A DNA stretch of 64,000 bases from Breoghania sp. L-A4 (GCF_003432385.1 NZ_CP031841.1:4007579-4071578), one strand, 5' to 3'; positions 35,179-44,390 are shown, counted from the first letter of the stretch. Notes: generated from the sequence alone by a model not told the origin. A program made the numbers and translations.

Positions 35179-38058
35179 TCATTCGGCAGCCTCGATGACC
35201 GGCAGAATGCGGCGGGCCTGGCGCGCCTGCCGGTCGTATTCCACCTGCCAGTCGGTGGGTCCGTTCGACGGTGCGATCTGCACAGCGGTCACCTTGTATT
35301 CCGGACAGTTGGTGGCCCAGTCGGTGAAGTCCGTGGTGATCACATTGGCCTGGGTCGTGGGGTGGTGAAACGTTGTGTAGACCACACCCGGCGACACCCG
35401 GTCGGTGATCAGCGCGCGCAACGTGGTCTCGCCGGAGCGGCTGGCAATCCTCAGCCAGTCGCCGTCCTTGACGCCGCGCTGTTCGGCGTCATGCGGATGG
35501 ATCTCCAGCCGGTCCTCCTCGTGCCACACCACATTGTCGGTACGCCGGGTCTGCGCGCCCACGTTGTATTGCGACAGGATCCGCCCGGTGGTGAGCAGCA
35601 GCGGGAAGCGCGGCCCGGTGCGCTCGTCTGTCGCCACATATTCGGTGCGGATGAACTTGCCCTTGCCGCGCACGAAGCCGTCCAGATGCATCACCGGCGT
35701 GCCCTGCGGCGCGGCGTCGTTGCACGGCCACTGCACCGAACCCAAGGTCTCCAGAGTGTCGTAGGAGACATTGGCGAAGCTCGGGGTGGTCAGCGCGATC
35801 TCGTCCATCACCTCGCTGGGATGGGTGTAAGCCCAGTCGAGCCCCATGGCCTGGGCCAGCTTCTGGGTGACTTCCCAGTCGGCCAGGCCATTCTTCGGCG
35901 ACATGACCTTGCGCACGCGGTTGATGCGGCGCTCGGCGTTGGTGAACGTCCCGTCCTTTTCCAGAAACGTCGAGCCGGGCAGGAACACATGCGCGTGGTT
36001 GGCGGTCTCGTTGAGGAACAGATCATGCACCACGACGCATTCCATCGCCGCCAGTCCGGCCGCCACATGGTGGGTGTCGGGATCGGACTGAAGAATGTCC
36101 TCGCCCTGCACATAGATGCCCTTGAAGCTGCCCTCGACGGCGGCGTCCAGCATGTTGGGGATGCGCAGGCCCGGCTCGCTGTCCAGCGTCACGCCCCAGA
36201 GCTTCTCGAACAGCTCGCGGGTGGCATCGCCCGACACGTGCCGGTAGCCCGGCAGCTCATGCGGGAACGAGCCCATGTCGCAGGCGCCCTGCACGTTGTT
36301 CTGGCCGCGCAGCGGGTTCACGCCGACGCCCTCGCGGCCGATGTTGCCGGTGGCCATGGCGAGATTGGCGATCGCCATCACCGTGGTCGAGCCCTGGCTG
36401 TGCTCGGTGACGCCGAGACCGTAGTAGATCGCGCCGTTGCCGCCGGTCGCATAGAGCCGCGCGGCGCCACGCAGCTCCTCAGGGTCGATCCCGGCATAGG
36501 CGCCGACGACCTCGGGTGAATTCTCCGGCTCCGCCACAAACGATGCCCAGTCCTGGAACTCGTCCCAGTCGCAGCGCTCGCGAATGAAGGCCTCGTCGAA
36601 CAGGCCCTCGGTGACGATGACATGAGCCAGCGCCGTCAGCACGGCGACGTTGGTACCCGGGCGCAGTGGCAGATGGTGGCTCGCCTCGATGTGCGGCGAG
36701 CGCACGATGTCGGTGCGGCGCGGATCGAGGACGATCAGCTTTGCACCGGCCCGCAGCCGCTTCTTCAGCCGTGAAGCGAAGACCGGATGGCCGTCGGTCG
36801 GATTGGCGCCGATGATCATCACCACGTCGGTCTTCTCGACGCTGTCGAAGTCCTGGGTGCCGGCGGAGGTGCCGAAGGTCTGGCCGAGACCGTAGCCGGT
36901 GGGCGAATGGCAGACGCGGGCGCAGGTGTCGACATTGTTGTTGCCGAACCCCTGGCGGATCAGCTTCTGCACCAGATAGGTCTCTTCGTTGGTGCAGCGC
37001 GAGGAGGTGATGCCGCCGATGGCGCCGCGGCCATACTGATACTGGATGCGGCGGAATTCGCTCGCCACATGGGCGAAGGCCTCCTCCCAGGAGACCTCGC
37101 GCCACGGGTCGGAGGTCTTCTCGCGGACCATCGGGTTGAGGATGCGCTCCTTGTGCCCGGCGTAGCCATAGGCGAAGCGGCCCTTGACGCAGGAATGGCC
37201 GCGATTGGCCTTGCCGTCCTTGTACGGCACCATGCGCACCAGCTCCTCGCCGCGCATCTCCGCCTTGAACGAGCAGCCGACGCCGCAATAGGCGCAGGTG
37301 GTGACCACCGAATGCTCCGGCTGGCCGATCTCGATGACCGATTTTTCCTGCAAGGTCGCCGTGGGGCAGGCCTGCACGCAGGCGCCGCAGGAGACGCATT
37401 CCGACGAGAGAAAGTCCTCGTGCATGCCCGGCGAGACCCGGCTGCCGAAGCCGCGGCCCTCGATGGTCAGCGCGAAGGTGCCCTGCACCTCTTCGCAGGC
37501 GCGCACGCAGCGCGAGCAGACGATGCATTTGGAGGGATCGTAGGTGAAATAGGGGTTGGACTCGTCCTTCGGCATGTAGCGGAAATTCTCACCGTCCCCC
37601 GCCTTGGCCTTCACATGGTTGTCGCCCTCGTAGCCGTAGCGTACGTCGCGCAGGCCCACCGCGCCGGCCATGTCCTGCAACTCGCAGTCGCCATTGGCAG
37701 CACACGTCAGGCAATCGAGCGGATGGTCGGAGATATAGAGCTCCATCACCCCACGGCGGATGTCCTTCAGCCGCGTGTTCTGGGTGGTGACCACCATGCC
37801 GTCGGCCACCGGCGTGGTGCAGGAAGCGGGCGTGCCGCGGCGGCCCTCGATCTCCACCAGGCAGAGGCGGCAGGACCCGAAGGCGTCGACCATGTCGGTG
37901 GCGCAGAGTTTCGGCACCTGGATGCCGGCCTCCGCCGAGGCGCGCATGACCGAGGTGCCCTCGGGCACGGTGACGGCAACGCCGTCAATCGTCAGGGTGA
38001 CAGTTTGCTCCGCCTTGGAAGCGGGGGTGCCGTAATCGATTTCGTGGATCAGACCCAT
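35179..38058 (-). CDS. fdsA: NAD-dependent formate dehydrogenase alpha subunit FdsA
   Basis: The catalytic subunit, 959 residues, oxidises formate to CO2. In order: a [2Fe-2S] domain (CRLCLVEIEGRR, cysteines from 51 to 80) and a NuoG-like histidine/cysteine cluster segment (LDCLTCAANGDC). Next is a pair of 4Fe-4S motifs (CIVCSRCVRAC and CVSCGACVQAC, about 178-231). Then comes the catalytic FDH domain with its own cluster (CAYCGVGC) and the molybdenum-ligating Cys379 in VDTCARVCHSP. The C-terminal molybdopterin-dinucleotide domain follows. A cysteine rather than selenocysteine ligand is normal for this family. It starts four bases after fdsB ends. Confidence 0.96.
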   Translation of the reverse strand: MGLIHEIDYGTPASKAEQTVTLTIDGVAVTVPEGTSVMRASAEAGIQVPKLCATDMVDAFGSCRLCLVEIEGRRGTPASCTTPVADGMVVTTQNTRLKDIRRGVMELYISDHPLDCLTCAANGDCELQDMAGAVGLRDVRYGYEGDNHVKAKAGDGENFRYMPKDESNPYFTYDPSKCIVCSRCVRACEEVQGTFALTIEGRGFGSRVSPGMHEDFLSSECVSCGACVQACPTATLQEKSVIEIGQPEHSVVTTCAYCGVGCSFKAEMRGEELVRMVPYKDGKANRGHSCVKGRFAYGYAGHKERILNPMVREKTSDPWREVSWEEAFAHVASEFRRIQYQYGRGAIGGITSSRCTNEETYLVQKLIRQGFGNNNVDTCARVCHSPTGYGLGQTFGTSAGTQDFDSVEKTDVVMIIGANPTDGHPVFASRLKKRLRAGAKLIVLDPRRTDIVRSPHIEASHHLPLRPGTNVAVLTALAHVIVTEGLFDEAFIRERCDWDEFQDWASFVAEPENSPEVVGAYAGIDPEELRGAARLYATGGNGAIYYGLGVTEHSQGSTTVMAIANLAMATGNIGREGVGVNPLRGQNNVQGACDMGSFPHELPGYRHVSGDATRELFEKLWGVTLDSEPGLRIPNMLDAAVEGSFKGIYVQGEDILQSDPDTHHVAAGLAAMECVVVHDLFLNETANHAHVFLPGSTFLEKDGTFTNAERRINRVRKVMSPKNGLADWEVTQKLAQAMGLDWAYTHPSEVMDEIALTTPSFANVSYDTLETLGSVQWPCNDAAPQGTPVMHLDGFVRGKGKFIRTEYVATDERTGPRFPLLLTTGRILSQYNVGAQTRRTDNVVWHEEDRLEIHPHDAEQRGVKDGDWLRIASRSGETTLRALITDRVSPGVVYTTFHHPTTQANVITTDFTDWATNCPEYKVTAVQIAPSNGPTDWQVEYDRQARQARRILPVIEAAE

Positions 38059-38062
38059 GGTG

Positions 38063-39619
38063 CTACTCCGCGGCTTCGGCGATGTGTTTTGGTGTGAAAT
38101 CGTCTGGAAAATGGGTGAGCGCGCTCATCACCGGATAGGGCGTGAAGCCGCCCAGGGCGCACAGGGATCCCAGTTTCATCGTGTTGCAGAGATCGGTAAG
38201 CAGCGTGATCTGGTCGCCGGGCGCATCGCCCTGCCCGATCCTGTCGACCACTTCGACGCCGCGCACCGCGCCGATGCGGCAGGGCGTGCACTTGCCGCAG
38301 GATTCAACGGCACAGAATTCCATCGCGAAACGCGCCTGCTTCAGCATGTCGACGCTGTCGTCGAAGACGACGATGCCGGCGTGGCCGATCAGCCCGTCCT
38401 TTTCCGCAAACGCCTCATAGTCGAAGACCGTGTCGAAGAGCGCGCGCGGGAAATAGGCGCCCAGCGGCCCGCCGACCTGCACGGCCTTGACCGGCCGTCC
38501 GCTTGCCGTGCCGCCGCCGATCTCGTCGATGATCTCGCCCAGCGTCAGCCCGAAGGCGGTCTCGTAGAGGCCGCCGTATTTCACGTTACCGGCGATCTGG
38601 ATCGGGATCGTGCCGTGCGACCGGCCGACCCCGTAGTCGCGATAGAAGGCCGCGCCGCGGTCCAGGATGATGGGCACGGAGGCCAGCGACATGACGTTGT
38701 TGACCACCGTCGGGCGGCCGAGGAATCCCTCCAGCGCCGGCAGCGGCGGCTTGGCGCGGACCACGCCGCGCTTGCCCTCGAGCGAATTGAGCAGCGAGGT
38801 TTCCTCGCCGCAGACATAGGCGCCCGCGCCGACGCGCACCTCCATGTCGAAGGCGTGGGCCGAACCCAGCACGCCCTGCCCCAGGATCCCTTCGGCCCGC
38901 GCGATGTCGATCGCCGCGCGCATGGTGGCGATGGCGTGGGGGTATTCCGAGCGGGTGTAGATGTAGCCTTTGGTCGCGCCCGTCGCGAGGCCGGCGATCG
39001 CCATGCCCTCTATGAGCACGAAGGGATCGCCCTCCATGATCATCCGGTCGGCAAACGTGCCGCTGTCGCCCTCGTCGGCATTGCAGACGATGTATTTCCG
39101 CGCGCCCGGCGCATCGAGCACGGTCTTCCACTTGATGCCGGTGGGAAAGCCCGCGCCGCCGCGCCCGCGCAGCCCGCTGTCGGTCACCTGCTGCACGATC
39201 TCCGCTGGCGTCATGGCGATGGCCGCCTCGAGCCCCTTCAGACCCTCGTGCTGTCGATAGTCCGCCAGCGACAGCGGATCGGTGACGCCGCAGCGCGCGA
39301 ACGTCAGCCGCGTCTGGTTCTTGAGATAGGCGATCTCTTCGGTCAGGCCCAGCCACAGGGCGTGCTCGCCGCCGGCCTCGAATCCCGCGTCGAACAGACC
39401 CACCACGTCGGATGGTGCGACCGGGCCGTAGGCGATGCGGCCTTCCGGCGTCGCCACCTCGACCAGCGGCTCCAGCCAGTGCATGCCGCGCGAGCCGTTG
39501 CGCACGATCAGGGCGTCGATGCCACGTGTCTTGAGTTCAGCCGCAATTGCCTCGGCGACCAAATCCGCGCCGACGGCCAGGGCGGCGGCGTCGCGAGGCA
39601 CGAAAATCGTGAGGCTCAT
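38063..39619 (-). CDS. fdsB: NAD-dependent formate dehydrogenase beta subunit FdsB
   Basis: The diaphorase subunit, 518 residues, takes electrons from FdsA through FeS centres and FMN to NAD+. A short N-terminal thioredoxin-like region is followed by a NuoF-like domain: FMN/NAD segments GLRGRGGAGFPTG and NADEGDSGTF, AGAYVCGEETSLLNSLEG, and a 4Fe-4S site ESCGKCTPCRIG near the end. The ATG at 39619 overlaps the fdsG stop as ATGA. A longer open frame upstream is the overlap with fdsG in another frame and is not used. Confidence 0.95.
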   Translation of the reverse strand: MSLTIFVPRDAAALAVGADLVAEAIAAELKTRGIDALIVRNGSRGMHWLEPLVEVATPEGRIAYGPVAPSDVVGLFDAGFEAGGEHALWLGLTEEIAYLKNQTRLTFARCGVTDPLSLADYRQHEGLKGLEAAIAMTPAEIVQQVTDSGLRGRGGAGFPTGIKWKTVLDAPGARKYIVCNADEGDSGTFADRMIMEGDPFVLIEGMAIAGLATGATKGYIYTRSEYPHAIATMRAAIDIARAEGILGQGVLGSAHAFDMEVRVGAGAYVCGEETSLLNSLEGKRGVVRAKPPLPALEGFLGRPTVVNNVMSLASVPIILDRGAAFYRDYGVGRSHGTIPIQIAGNVKYGGLYETAFGLTLGEIIDEIGGGTASGRPVKAVQVGGPLGAYFPRALFDTVFDYEAFAEKDGLIGHAGIVVFDDSVDMLKQARFAMEFCAVESCGKCTPCRIGAVRGVEVVDRIGQGDAPGDQITLLTDLCNTMKLGSLCALGGFTPYPVMSALTHFPDDFTPKHIAEAAE

Positions 39620-40095
39620 CGGCGCGCCTCCGCGACCAGATCTCCGGCGGAAGCGGCGTCGAGCCGCCCGTGCAGCCGGTCGCCGAGCATCGCCGCCGGG
39701 GCGCAGGAGCACAGACCGAGGCAATAGACCGGCTCCAGCGTCACCAGCCCGTCCGTGGTGGTGCCGTGCCAGTCGATCCCGAGGCGGCGCATCACGTCGT
39801 CGGCGATGGCGTCGCCGCCCATCGACTGGCAGGCCTCGGCGCGGCAGATCTTCAGCACCCGGCGGCCCGCCGGCCGCTCGCGGAAATCGTGATAGAAGCT
39901 CGCCACGCCATGCACCTCGGCGCGGCTCAGATTGAGCTTGCCGGCGATCGTCGTGAGCGCGGCGGGCGGCACGCACCCGAATTCCTCCTGCACATCGTGC
40001 AGGATCGGCAGCAGCGGACCTTCCAGCTCTGAAAGGCGGTCGACGATGGCGCCGACCCGGCCCCGTATTTCCTGCGCAGACGGCTGCACTGACAT
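39616..40095 (-). CDS. fdsG: NAD-dependent formate dehydrogenase gamma subunit FdsG
   Basis: A 159-residue NuoE-like subunit with a thioredoxin fold carrying one [2Fe-2S] cluster. The first cysteine pair is in CRAEACQSMGG and the second in CLGLCSCAPAAM. The ATG at 40095 follows a TGGGAGAAA purine-rich segment. It is the first gene of fdsG-fdsB-fdsA-fdsD-chaperone and lies 153 bases downstream of the LysR gene on the same strand, with an LysR-type box and promoter-like sequence between. Confidence 0.94.
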   Translation of the reverse strand: MSVQPSAQEIRGRVGAIVDRLSELEGPLLPILHDVQEEFGCVPPAALTTIAGKLNLSRAEVHGVASFYHDFRERPAGRRVLKICRAEACQSMGGDAIADDVMRRLGIDWHGTTTDGLVTLEPVYCLGLCSCAPAAMLGDRLHGRLDAASAGDLVAEARR

Positions 40096-40176
40096 GCAAA
40101 TTTCTCCCAAAACCGCAATGAGAGGGAATTTTGCATGAAAACGTACAGTTATATCAAGAAAGCTATCCCGTCGCTC

Positions 40177-40193
40177 GATAGGGTTTTTCTATC
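40177..40193. promoter_or_regulatory. Likely LysR-type regulator box upstream of fdsG
   Basis: GATAG-N7-CTATC is a perfect dyad containing the T-N11-A pattern of LysR-family sites (ATAG-N7-CTAT). It lies 82-98 bases upstream of the fdsG ATG, the usual place for a LysR recognition site. TTGATA on the minus strand at 40152-40157, about 18 bases from CAAAAT, is a possible fds promoter. Confidence 0.55.
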
Positions 40194-40248
40194 AAGCGGG
40201 ATGACATCCATGCCGCCGGCGCGGAAGAGCCCCGCGCCAAAGACCGGA

Positions 40249-41133
40249 TCAGAGACTGGAAATGCGCTTCGCCTGCGCCAGAAGCGCGGCGATCACAGGC
40301 GTGTAGGGCTCACGGTAGGCGGCGACGAGGCCGACCGTGTGCGAAGCGTCGGGCGCGACGATGGGGATCGCGCGCAGCGGCGCCTCCGCGCCGAATGTCT
40401 CCACCAGCTTCACCGGCATGATGCTCGACCACTTGCCGGTGCGCACATGAGCGATGAGCGCGACCATCGAATCCGACTCAAGCGTCGGATTGGCCGCGGT
40501 GCCGGCCTCCGCCAGATGCTGGTTGAGAATGCGCCGGTTCTGCATGTCCGACGTGAGCAGGCACAGCGACAGCGCGCTGACCTCCTTCCAGGTCACGCTC
40601 TCGCGCCGCCCGAACGGATTTTCCTCGGTGGTGACCAGGCAGTAACGCTCCAGGTACAGCGGCACATTGGCGACCCGGCCCAGCGGCTCGTTGTCGAGGT
40701 AGGTGATGCCGACGTCGATCTCCAGATTCTCCAGAAGCGACAGCACCTCCACCGAGGTGCGCGAGATCACCGAGAAGGTCACCTTGGGATGCTGCTCGCA
40801 GAACGGCGTCGTCAGATCGGGCAGCATCGCCATCGCCGTTGGAATGGCGGCGACGCGCACGTGGCCCGAAAGCCCGTGTTTGGCGGCGCGCATTTCCTCA
40901 TGCATGGTGCGCGCGTCACCGACGATGCGCCGCGCCCAGTCGAGCACACGCTGGCCCTCCGGCGTCAGCCCCTGGAAGCGCGACCCGCGGCGGACCAGCA
41001 TCACGTCGAGCTGATCCTCGAGCTGCTTGATGGCGGCCGACAGCGTCGGCTGGGTGACCCGGCATTCCTCCGCGGCGCGGCCGAAATGCTTCTCGCGCGC
41101 CAGGGCAATGAACATTTCAAGCTTGTCGATCAT
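40249..41133 (-). CDS. LysR-family regulator, probably of the formate dehydrogenase operon
   Basis: A 294-residue LysR protein: N-terminal winged helix-turn-helix (HFGRAAEECRVTQPTLSAAIKQLE, residues 18-41 in part) and a C-terminal effector domain with RVAAIPTAMAMLPDLT. The ATG at 41133 (MIDKLEMFIAL) is the family's normal start. It lies directly upstream of the fds genes on the same strand, as in Cupriavidus necator where FdsR regulates fds. The perfect LysR-type dyad at 40177-40193 is the probable target. Formate as effector is inferred from this context. Confidence 0.88.
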   Translation of the reverse strand: MIDKLEMFIALAREKHFGRAAEECRVTQPTLSAAIKQLEDQLDVMLVRRGSRFQGLTPEGQRVLDWARRIVGDARTMHEEMRAAKHGLSGHVRVAAIPTAMAMLPDLTTPFCEQHPKVTFSVISRTSVEVLSLLENLEIDVGITYLDNEPLGRVANVPLYLERYCLVTTEENPFGRRESVTWKEVSALSLCLLTSDMQNRRILNQHLAEAGTAANPTLESDSMVALIAHVRTGKWSSIMPVKLVETFGAEAPLRAIPIVAPDASHTVGLVAAYREPYTPVIAALLAQAKRISSL

Positions 41134-41373
41134 GGGGGCTCTCACACCTTGCCTGTGTGCGTGAACCTACAATCCCTGAGGCAAAAAACTCAAACATCTT
41201 CAAAACGCGCAAAAACGCAGGCGCATGGGGGAGAGCCGGAGCCCGAGATCAGGCGCCGGCCAATAGAACAGGTGGCCGTGGCGGGACCCTCCCGCCGCGG
41301 TCTTGCATGTTGTGAGGACCCGGCATTCATGCGCCCTGCGGCGCCGGTGATGATCGGGGAGACACCCCAGCTC

Positions 41374-42660
41374 TCAGCCGGCCGACAGCGCCTGATCGAG
41401 ATCGCCGATGATGTCGGCGATGTCTTCCAGACCCACGGACAGGCGCACCACCTGGGGACCCGCGCCAGCGGCGATTTTCTGCTCGTCGGTGAGCTGGCGG
41501 TGAGTGGTGGAGGCGGGATGAATGATCAGCGAGCGGGTGTCGCCGATGTTGGCGAGATGCGAGAAAAGCTGCACGTTGGAGACCAGCGAAACACCCGCGT
41601 CATAGCCGCCCTTGAGCCCGAAGGTCAGCACCGCGCCGGCGCCCTTGGGGCTGTATTTCTGCATCAGCGCGTGACTGGAATCCCCGGGCAGGCCCGCGTA
41701 GGACACCCAGTCGACGGCCTCGTGCTTCTCCAGCCATTCCGCAACCGCCTGCGCGTTCTCGCAGTGACGCTGCATGCGCAGCGGCAGGGTCTCGATGCCG
41801 GTGAGGATCATGAAGGCGTTGAACGGCGAGATGGCGGGGCCGAGATCGCGCAGGCCGAGCACCCTGAGCGCGATGGCGAAGGCGAAATTGCCGAACGTCT
41901 CGTGCAGCACGATGCCCTGGTATTCCGGGCGCGGCTCGCTGAGGAACGGATATTTGCCGTCCCTGGACCAGTCGAAGGTGCCGCCGTCGACGACCACGCC
42001 GCCCATGGAATTGCCGTGCCCGCCCATGAACTTGGTCAGCGAGTGGACCACCACGTCGGCACCGTGCTCGATGGGGCGGCAGAGATAGGGCGAGGCAAGC
42101 GTGTTGTCGACGATCAGCGGCACGCCGGCCTTCTTCGCAACAGCCGAGATGGCCGCGATGTCGGTGACAATGCCGCCGGGATTGGCGATTGACTCGATGA
42201 AGATCGCCTTGGTCTTCTCGCTCACCGCGTTCTCGAAGTTGGCGATATCGTCGGGATCGGCCCAGACAACGTTCCAGCCAAAACTCTTGAACGAATGGGT
42301 GAACTGATTGATGGAGCCGCCATAAAGCTTTGTCGACGCAATGACTTCGTCGCCCGGCGTCATCAGCGCGTGCAGCGTCACCATCTGCGCGGCGTGGCCC
42401 GAGGCCACCGCAAGCGCCGCCGTGCCGCCCTCCAGCGCCGCGACGCGCTCCTCGAGCACCGCCGTCGTGGGATTGGTGATGCGGGTATAGATGTTGCCGA
42501 AGGCCTGCAGGCCGAAAAGCGACGCGGCGTGGTCGACATCGTCGAAGACGAACGACGTGGTCTGGTAGATCGGCGTGGCGCGCGCGCCGGTGGCCGGATC
42601 GGGCTGCGCGCCGGCGTGGATCGACAGGGTCGAGAAGCCGGGTGTCTGGTCGTCGCTCAT
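41374..42660 (-). CDS. metY: O-acetylhomoserine aminocarboxypropyltransferase (sulfhydrylase)
   Basis: A PLP enzyme of methionine synthesis that replaces the acetyl group of O-acetylhomoserine with sulfide to make homocysteine. It has 428 residues, the long (MetY) form of the Cys/Met metabolism family. Signs are TLSIHAGAQPDPATGARATPIYQT, YTRITNPTTAVLEERVAALEGG in part, and the PLP-lysine in VHSLTKFMGGHG. A good GGAG ribosome site precedes the ATG at 42660. It lies 125 bases downstream of the CoA-binding protein gene on the same strand, and these two often occur together. Confidence 0.94.
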   Translation of the reverse strand: MSDDQTPGFSTLSIHAGAQPDPATGARATPIYQTTSFVFDDVDHAASLFGLQAFGNIYTRITNPTTAVLEERVAALEGGTAALAVASGHAAQMVTLHALMTPGDEVIASTKLYGGSINQFTHSFKSFGWNVVWADPDDIANFENAVSEKTKAIFIESIANPGGIVTDIAAISAVAKKAGVPLIVDNTLASPYLCRPIEHGADVVVHSLTKFMGGHGNSMGGVVVDGGTFDWSRDGKYPFLSEPRPEYQGIVLHETFGNFAFAIALRVLGLRDLGPAISPFNAFMILTGIETLPLRMQRHCENAQAVAEWLEKHEAVDWVSYAGLPGDSSHALMQKYSPKGAGAVLTFGLKGGYDAGVSLVSNVQLFSHLANIGDTRSLIIHPASTTHRQLTDEQKIAAGAGPQVVRLSVGLEDIADIIGDLDQALSAG

Positions 42661-42692
42661 TGGGATCTCCTCCATTGCGTCAAATGGGACGT

Positions 42693-42758
42693 TCAAATTT
42701 CGACGTTTTTGATGGTTCGTTGAATGATTTTCGACCGTTTTTTGAATCAAATTCGATG
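42693..42758. promoter_or_regulatory. Repeated TCAAATTCGA-like motif in the metY leader
   Basis: TCAAATTTCGACG (42693-42705) and TCAAATTCGATG (42747-42758) lie in an AT-rich island between two GC-rich genes, 33-98 bases upstream of metY. They may mark an operator for a methionine-pathway repressor. I looked for a SAM-II riboswitch here and did not recognise one. Assignment is by eye. Confidence 0.3.
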
Positions 42759-42785
42759 TCGGTTAGCGCTGTTCGGTCCGGTGGC

Positions 42786-43328
42786 TCAGGCGCCGGTTTT
42801 CGAACCCGGCGCAGGCCGCAATCCGCGATGCTGGAAGCCTGATTTCAGCATCGGGCGCTTGGACGAGATGGTGCGCGAATTGACGCCGGTCCAGCCGATC
42901 TCTCCCGAGAGCCGACCGTATTCGATCTTCGGACAGCGGTCCATGACGACCCGCAGGCCCGCCGCCTCGGCGCGTTCCGCCGCCGCGTCATTGCGCACGC
43001 CAAGCTGCATCCAGACGACCTTCGGGAGCGGGGAGAGCGCCAGCGCCTCGTCGGTGACCGCGCCGGCGGCCTCGGAATTGCGGAAGATGTCGACCATGTC
43101 GATGGCCGCGGGGATATCGGCGAGGCTGGCGTGGCAGGGCCGGCCGAGGATCTCCCTGCCCGCCTGACCCGGATTGACCGGATAGACCTCGTAGCCCTTG
43201 GCAATCAGGTATTTCAGCACGAAATAGCTCGGCCGCACGGTGTTGGCGCTGGCCCCCACAATGGCGATGGTCTTCACGTCATCGAGAATCGCGCGGATAT
43301 AGTCGTCGGAATAGCTGTCGTGGTTCAT
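42786..43328 (-). CDS. CoA-binding protein (YccU-like)
   Basis: A 180-residue protein with a Rossmann-type CoA-binding domain: TIAIVGASANTVRPSY in the first strand-turn-helix and YEVYPVNPGQAGREILGR next, both typical of PF13380 proteins. The domain ends near residue 150 (NSRTISSKRP), followed by about 20 basic residues unusual for the family. It is the gene before metY on the same strand. Its cellular role is not established even in better studied bacteria. Confidence 0.88.
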   Translation of the reverse strand: MNHDSYSDDYIRAILDDVKTIAIVGASANTVRPSYFVLKYLIAKGYEVYPVNPGQAGREILGRPCHASLADIPAAIDMVDIFRNSEAAGAVTDEALALSPLPKVVWMQLGVRNDAAAERAEAAGLRVVMDRCPKIEYGRLSGEIGWTGVNSRTISSKRPMLKSGFQHRGLRPAPGSKTGA

Positions 43329-43460
43329 GAGGCCGCCTGGATTTCCTCGGGAGGCGGCAGGCTAGTGAGAATTGCGCGGCGTCACAAGGGGCTATGGCGG
43401 GCCGGCGGCCGTGCTACGCTTGTCGGAATCGCAGCGGCACGTTACACGGGGAGCGCGCAC

Positions 43461-44105
43461 TTGGAAGGTTCCATCGGACACGCGGCGTCGGTCTTCGCCG
43501 CCTTCTTCGCCATCATGAACCCGGTGGCCAACACGCCGGTGTTCCTGTCGCTGACGGCCGGCGACGACAGCACAACCCGGCGTCAGGTGGCGCTGCGCGG
43601 CCTGGCGCTGGCCTTCGCCATCATCGTGGTGTTTTCGCTGGCGGGAAACCTGATCTTCCAGGTGTTCGGCATCACCCTGCCGGCGTTTCGCATCACCGGC
43701 GGGCTTCTGGTGTTTCTGGTCGGCTTCCACATGGTGCAGGGCGACACCTCGAAGGTGCAGCAGCCCAGCGCGGCGGACGCCAAGGCCAGCCGGCAGGCGG
43801 CGCTGGATGTGGCGATCGCGCCGCTGGCGGTGCCGATCCTCGCCGGACCCGGCACCATCGCCACCGCCATCAATTTTTCCACCAACGCCGGGATTTCCGG
43901 CCTGGTGGTGACGATCGCGGCGTTTTTCGCGCTCTGCGTGGTGAGCTACGGCTTCTTCATCTCCGGCAACCGCTTCGTGGCCTATCTCGGCGACAACGGC
44001 ATCAAGATCGTCACCCGCATCATGGGGCTGATCCTCGCCGTCGTCGGCACCCAGATGGTGATCGCCGGCGTCGGCGGCGCGGTGAAGCTGTTTCAGGCCG
44101 GATAG
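43461..44105 (+). CDS. MarC-family (UPF0056) inner-membrane protein
   Basis: A 214-residue polytopic protein with six likely membrane helices. The TTG at 43461 is chosen because GGGGAG lies seven bases before it and it precedes FAAFFAIMNPVANTPVFLSL, the usual first helix; an ATG inside that helix would truncate it. Family motifs APLAVPILAGPGTIAT and GLILAVVGTQMVIAGV are present. Despite the name, members have no proven link to antibiotic resistance, and the transported substrate is unknown. Direction is opposite to the CoA-binding gene, from which it is 132 bases distant. Confidence 0.88.
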   Translation: MEGSIGHAASVFAAFFAIMNPVANTPVFLSLTAGDDSTTRRQVALRGLALAFAIIVVFSLAGNLIFQVFGITLPAFRITGGLLVFLVGFHMVQGDTSKVQQPSAADAKASRQAALDVAIAPLAVPILAGPGTIATAINFSTNAGISGLVVTIAAFFALCVVSYGFFISGNRFVAYLGDNGIKIVTRIMGLILAVVGTQMVIAGVGGAVKLFQAG

Positions 44106-44172
44106 GGGGATGGCCCCGGTTGCGGCATGCGCCGGGGCACGTCCGCCGTCGATGGGACGGCTGCCCTGCGGG

Positions 44173-44390
44173 CGTTCTCATCCTGGATTCCGGATCGCGT
44201 GATGCGGCTTCGCCGCACACGGTCCGGAATGACTGCGGATAGTTGAAGCGTCACAGGGGCGCTTCAGGGCTCCGCGACCGTTTGCGCCGGTGCTGCGCCA
44301 CTCACCGCAGCTGCTGTCGGGCTTCAACTCTCAACGTCATTCCGGACCGAGCACGCGTCAGCGTGTCGAGAAATCCGGAACCCAGGAGAG
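44173..44390. repeat. Two short palindromic repeats after the MarC gene
   Basis: One unit is ATTCCGGATCGCGTGATGCGG...CCGCACACGGTCCGGAAT (about 44188-44231). The second is CGTCATTCCGGACCGAGC...GAAATCCGGAACCC (about 44336-44388), both built from CATTCCGGA arms. They form part of a 607-base gene-free gap (44106-44712) made almost wholly of repeats. Confidence 0.55.

Noticed and set aside
42661-42785. SAM-II riboswitch upstream of metY
   Set aside because: The leader is AT-rich and well placed, but I could not find the SAM-II pseudoknot pattern by eye.
42786-42845. Frameshift at the end of the CoA-binding gene
   Set aside because: The tail is about 20 residues longer than expected, but shortening it needs removal of a base rather than addition, unlike the other five cases, and the evidence is weak.
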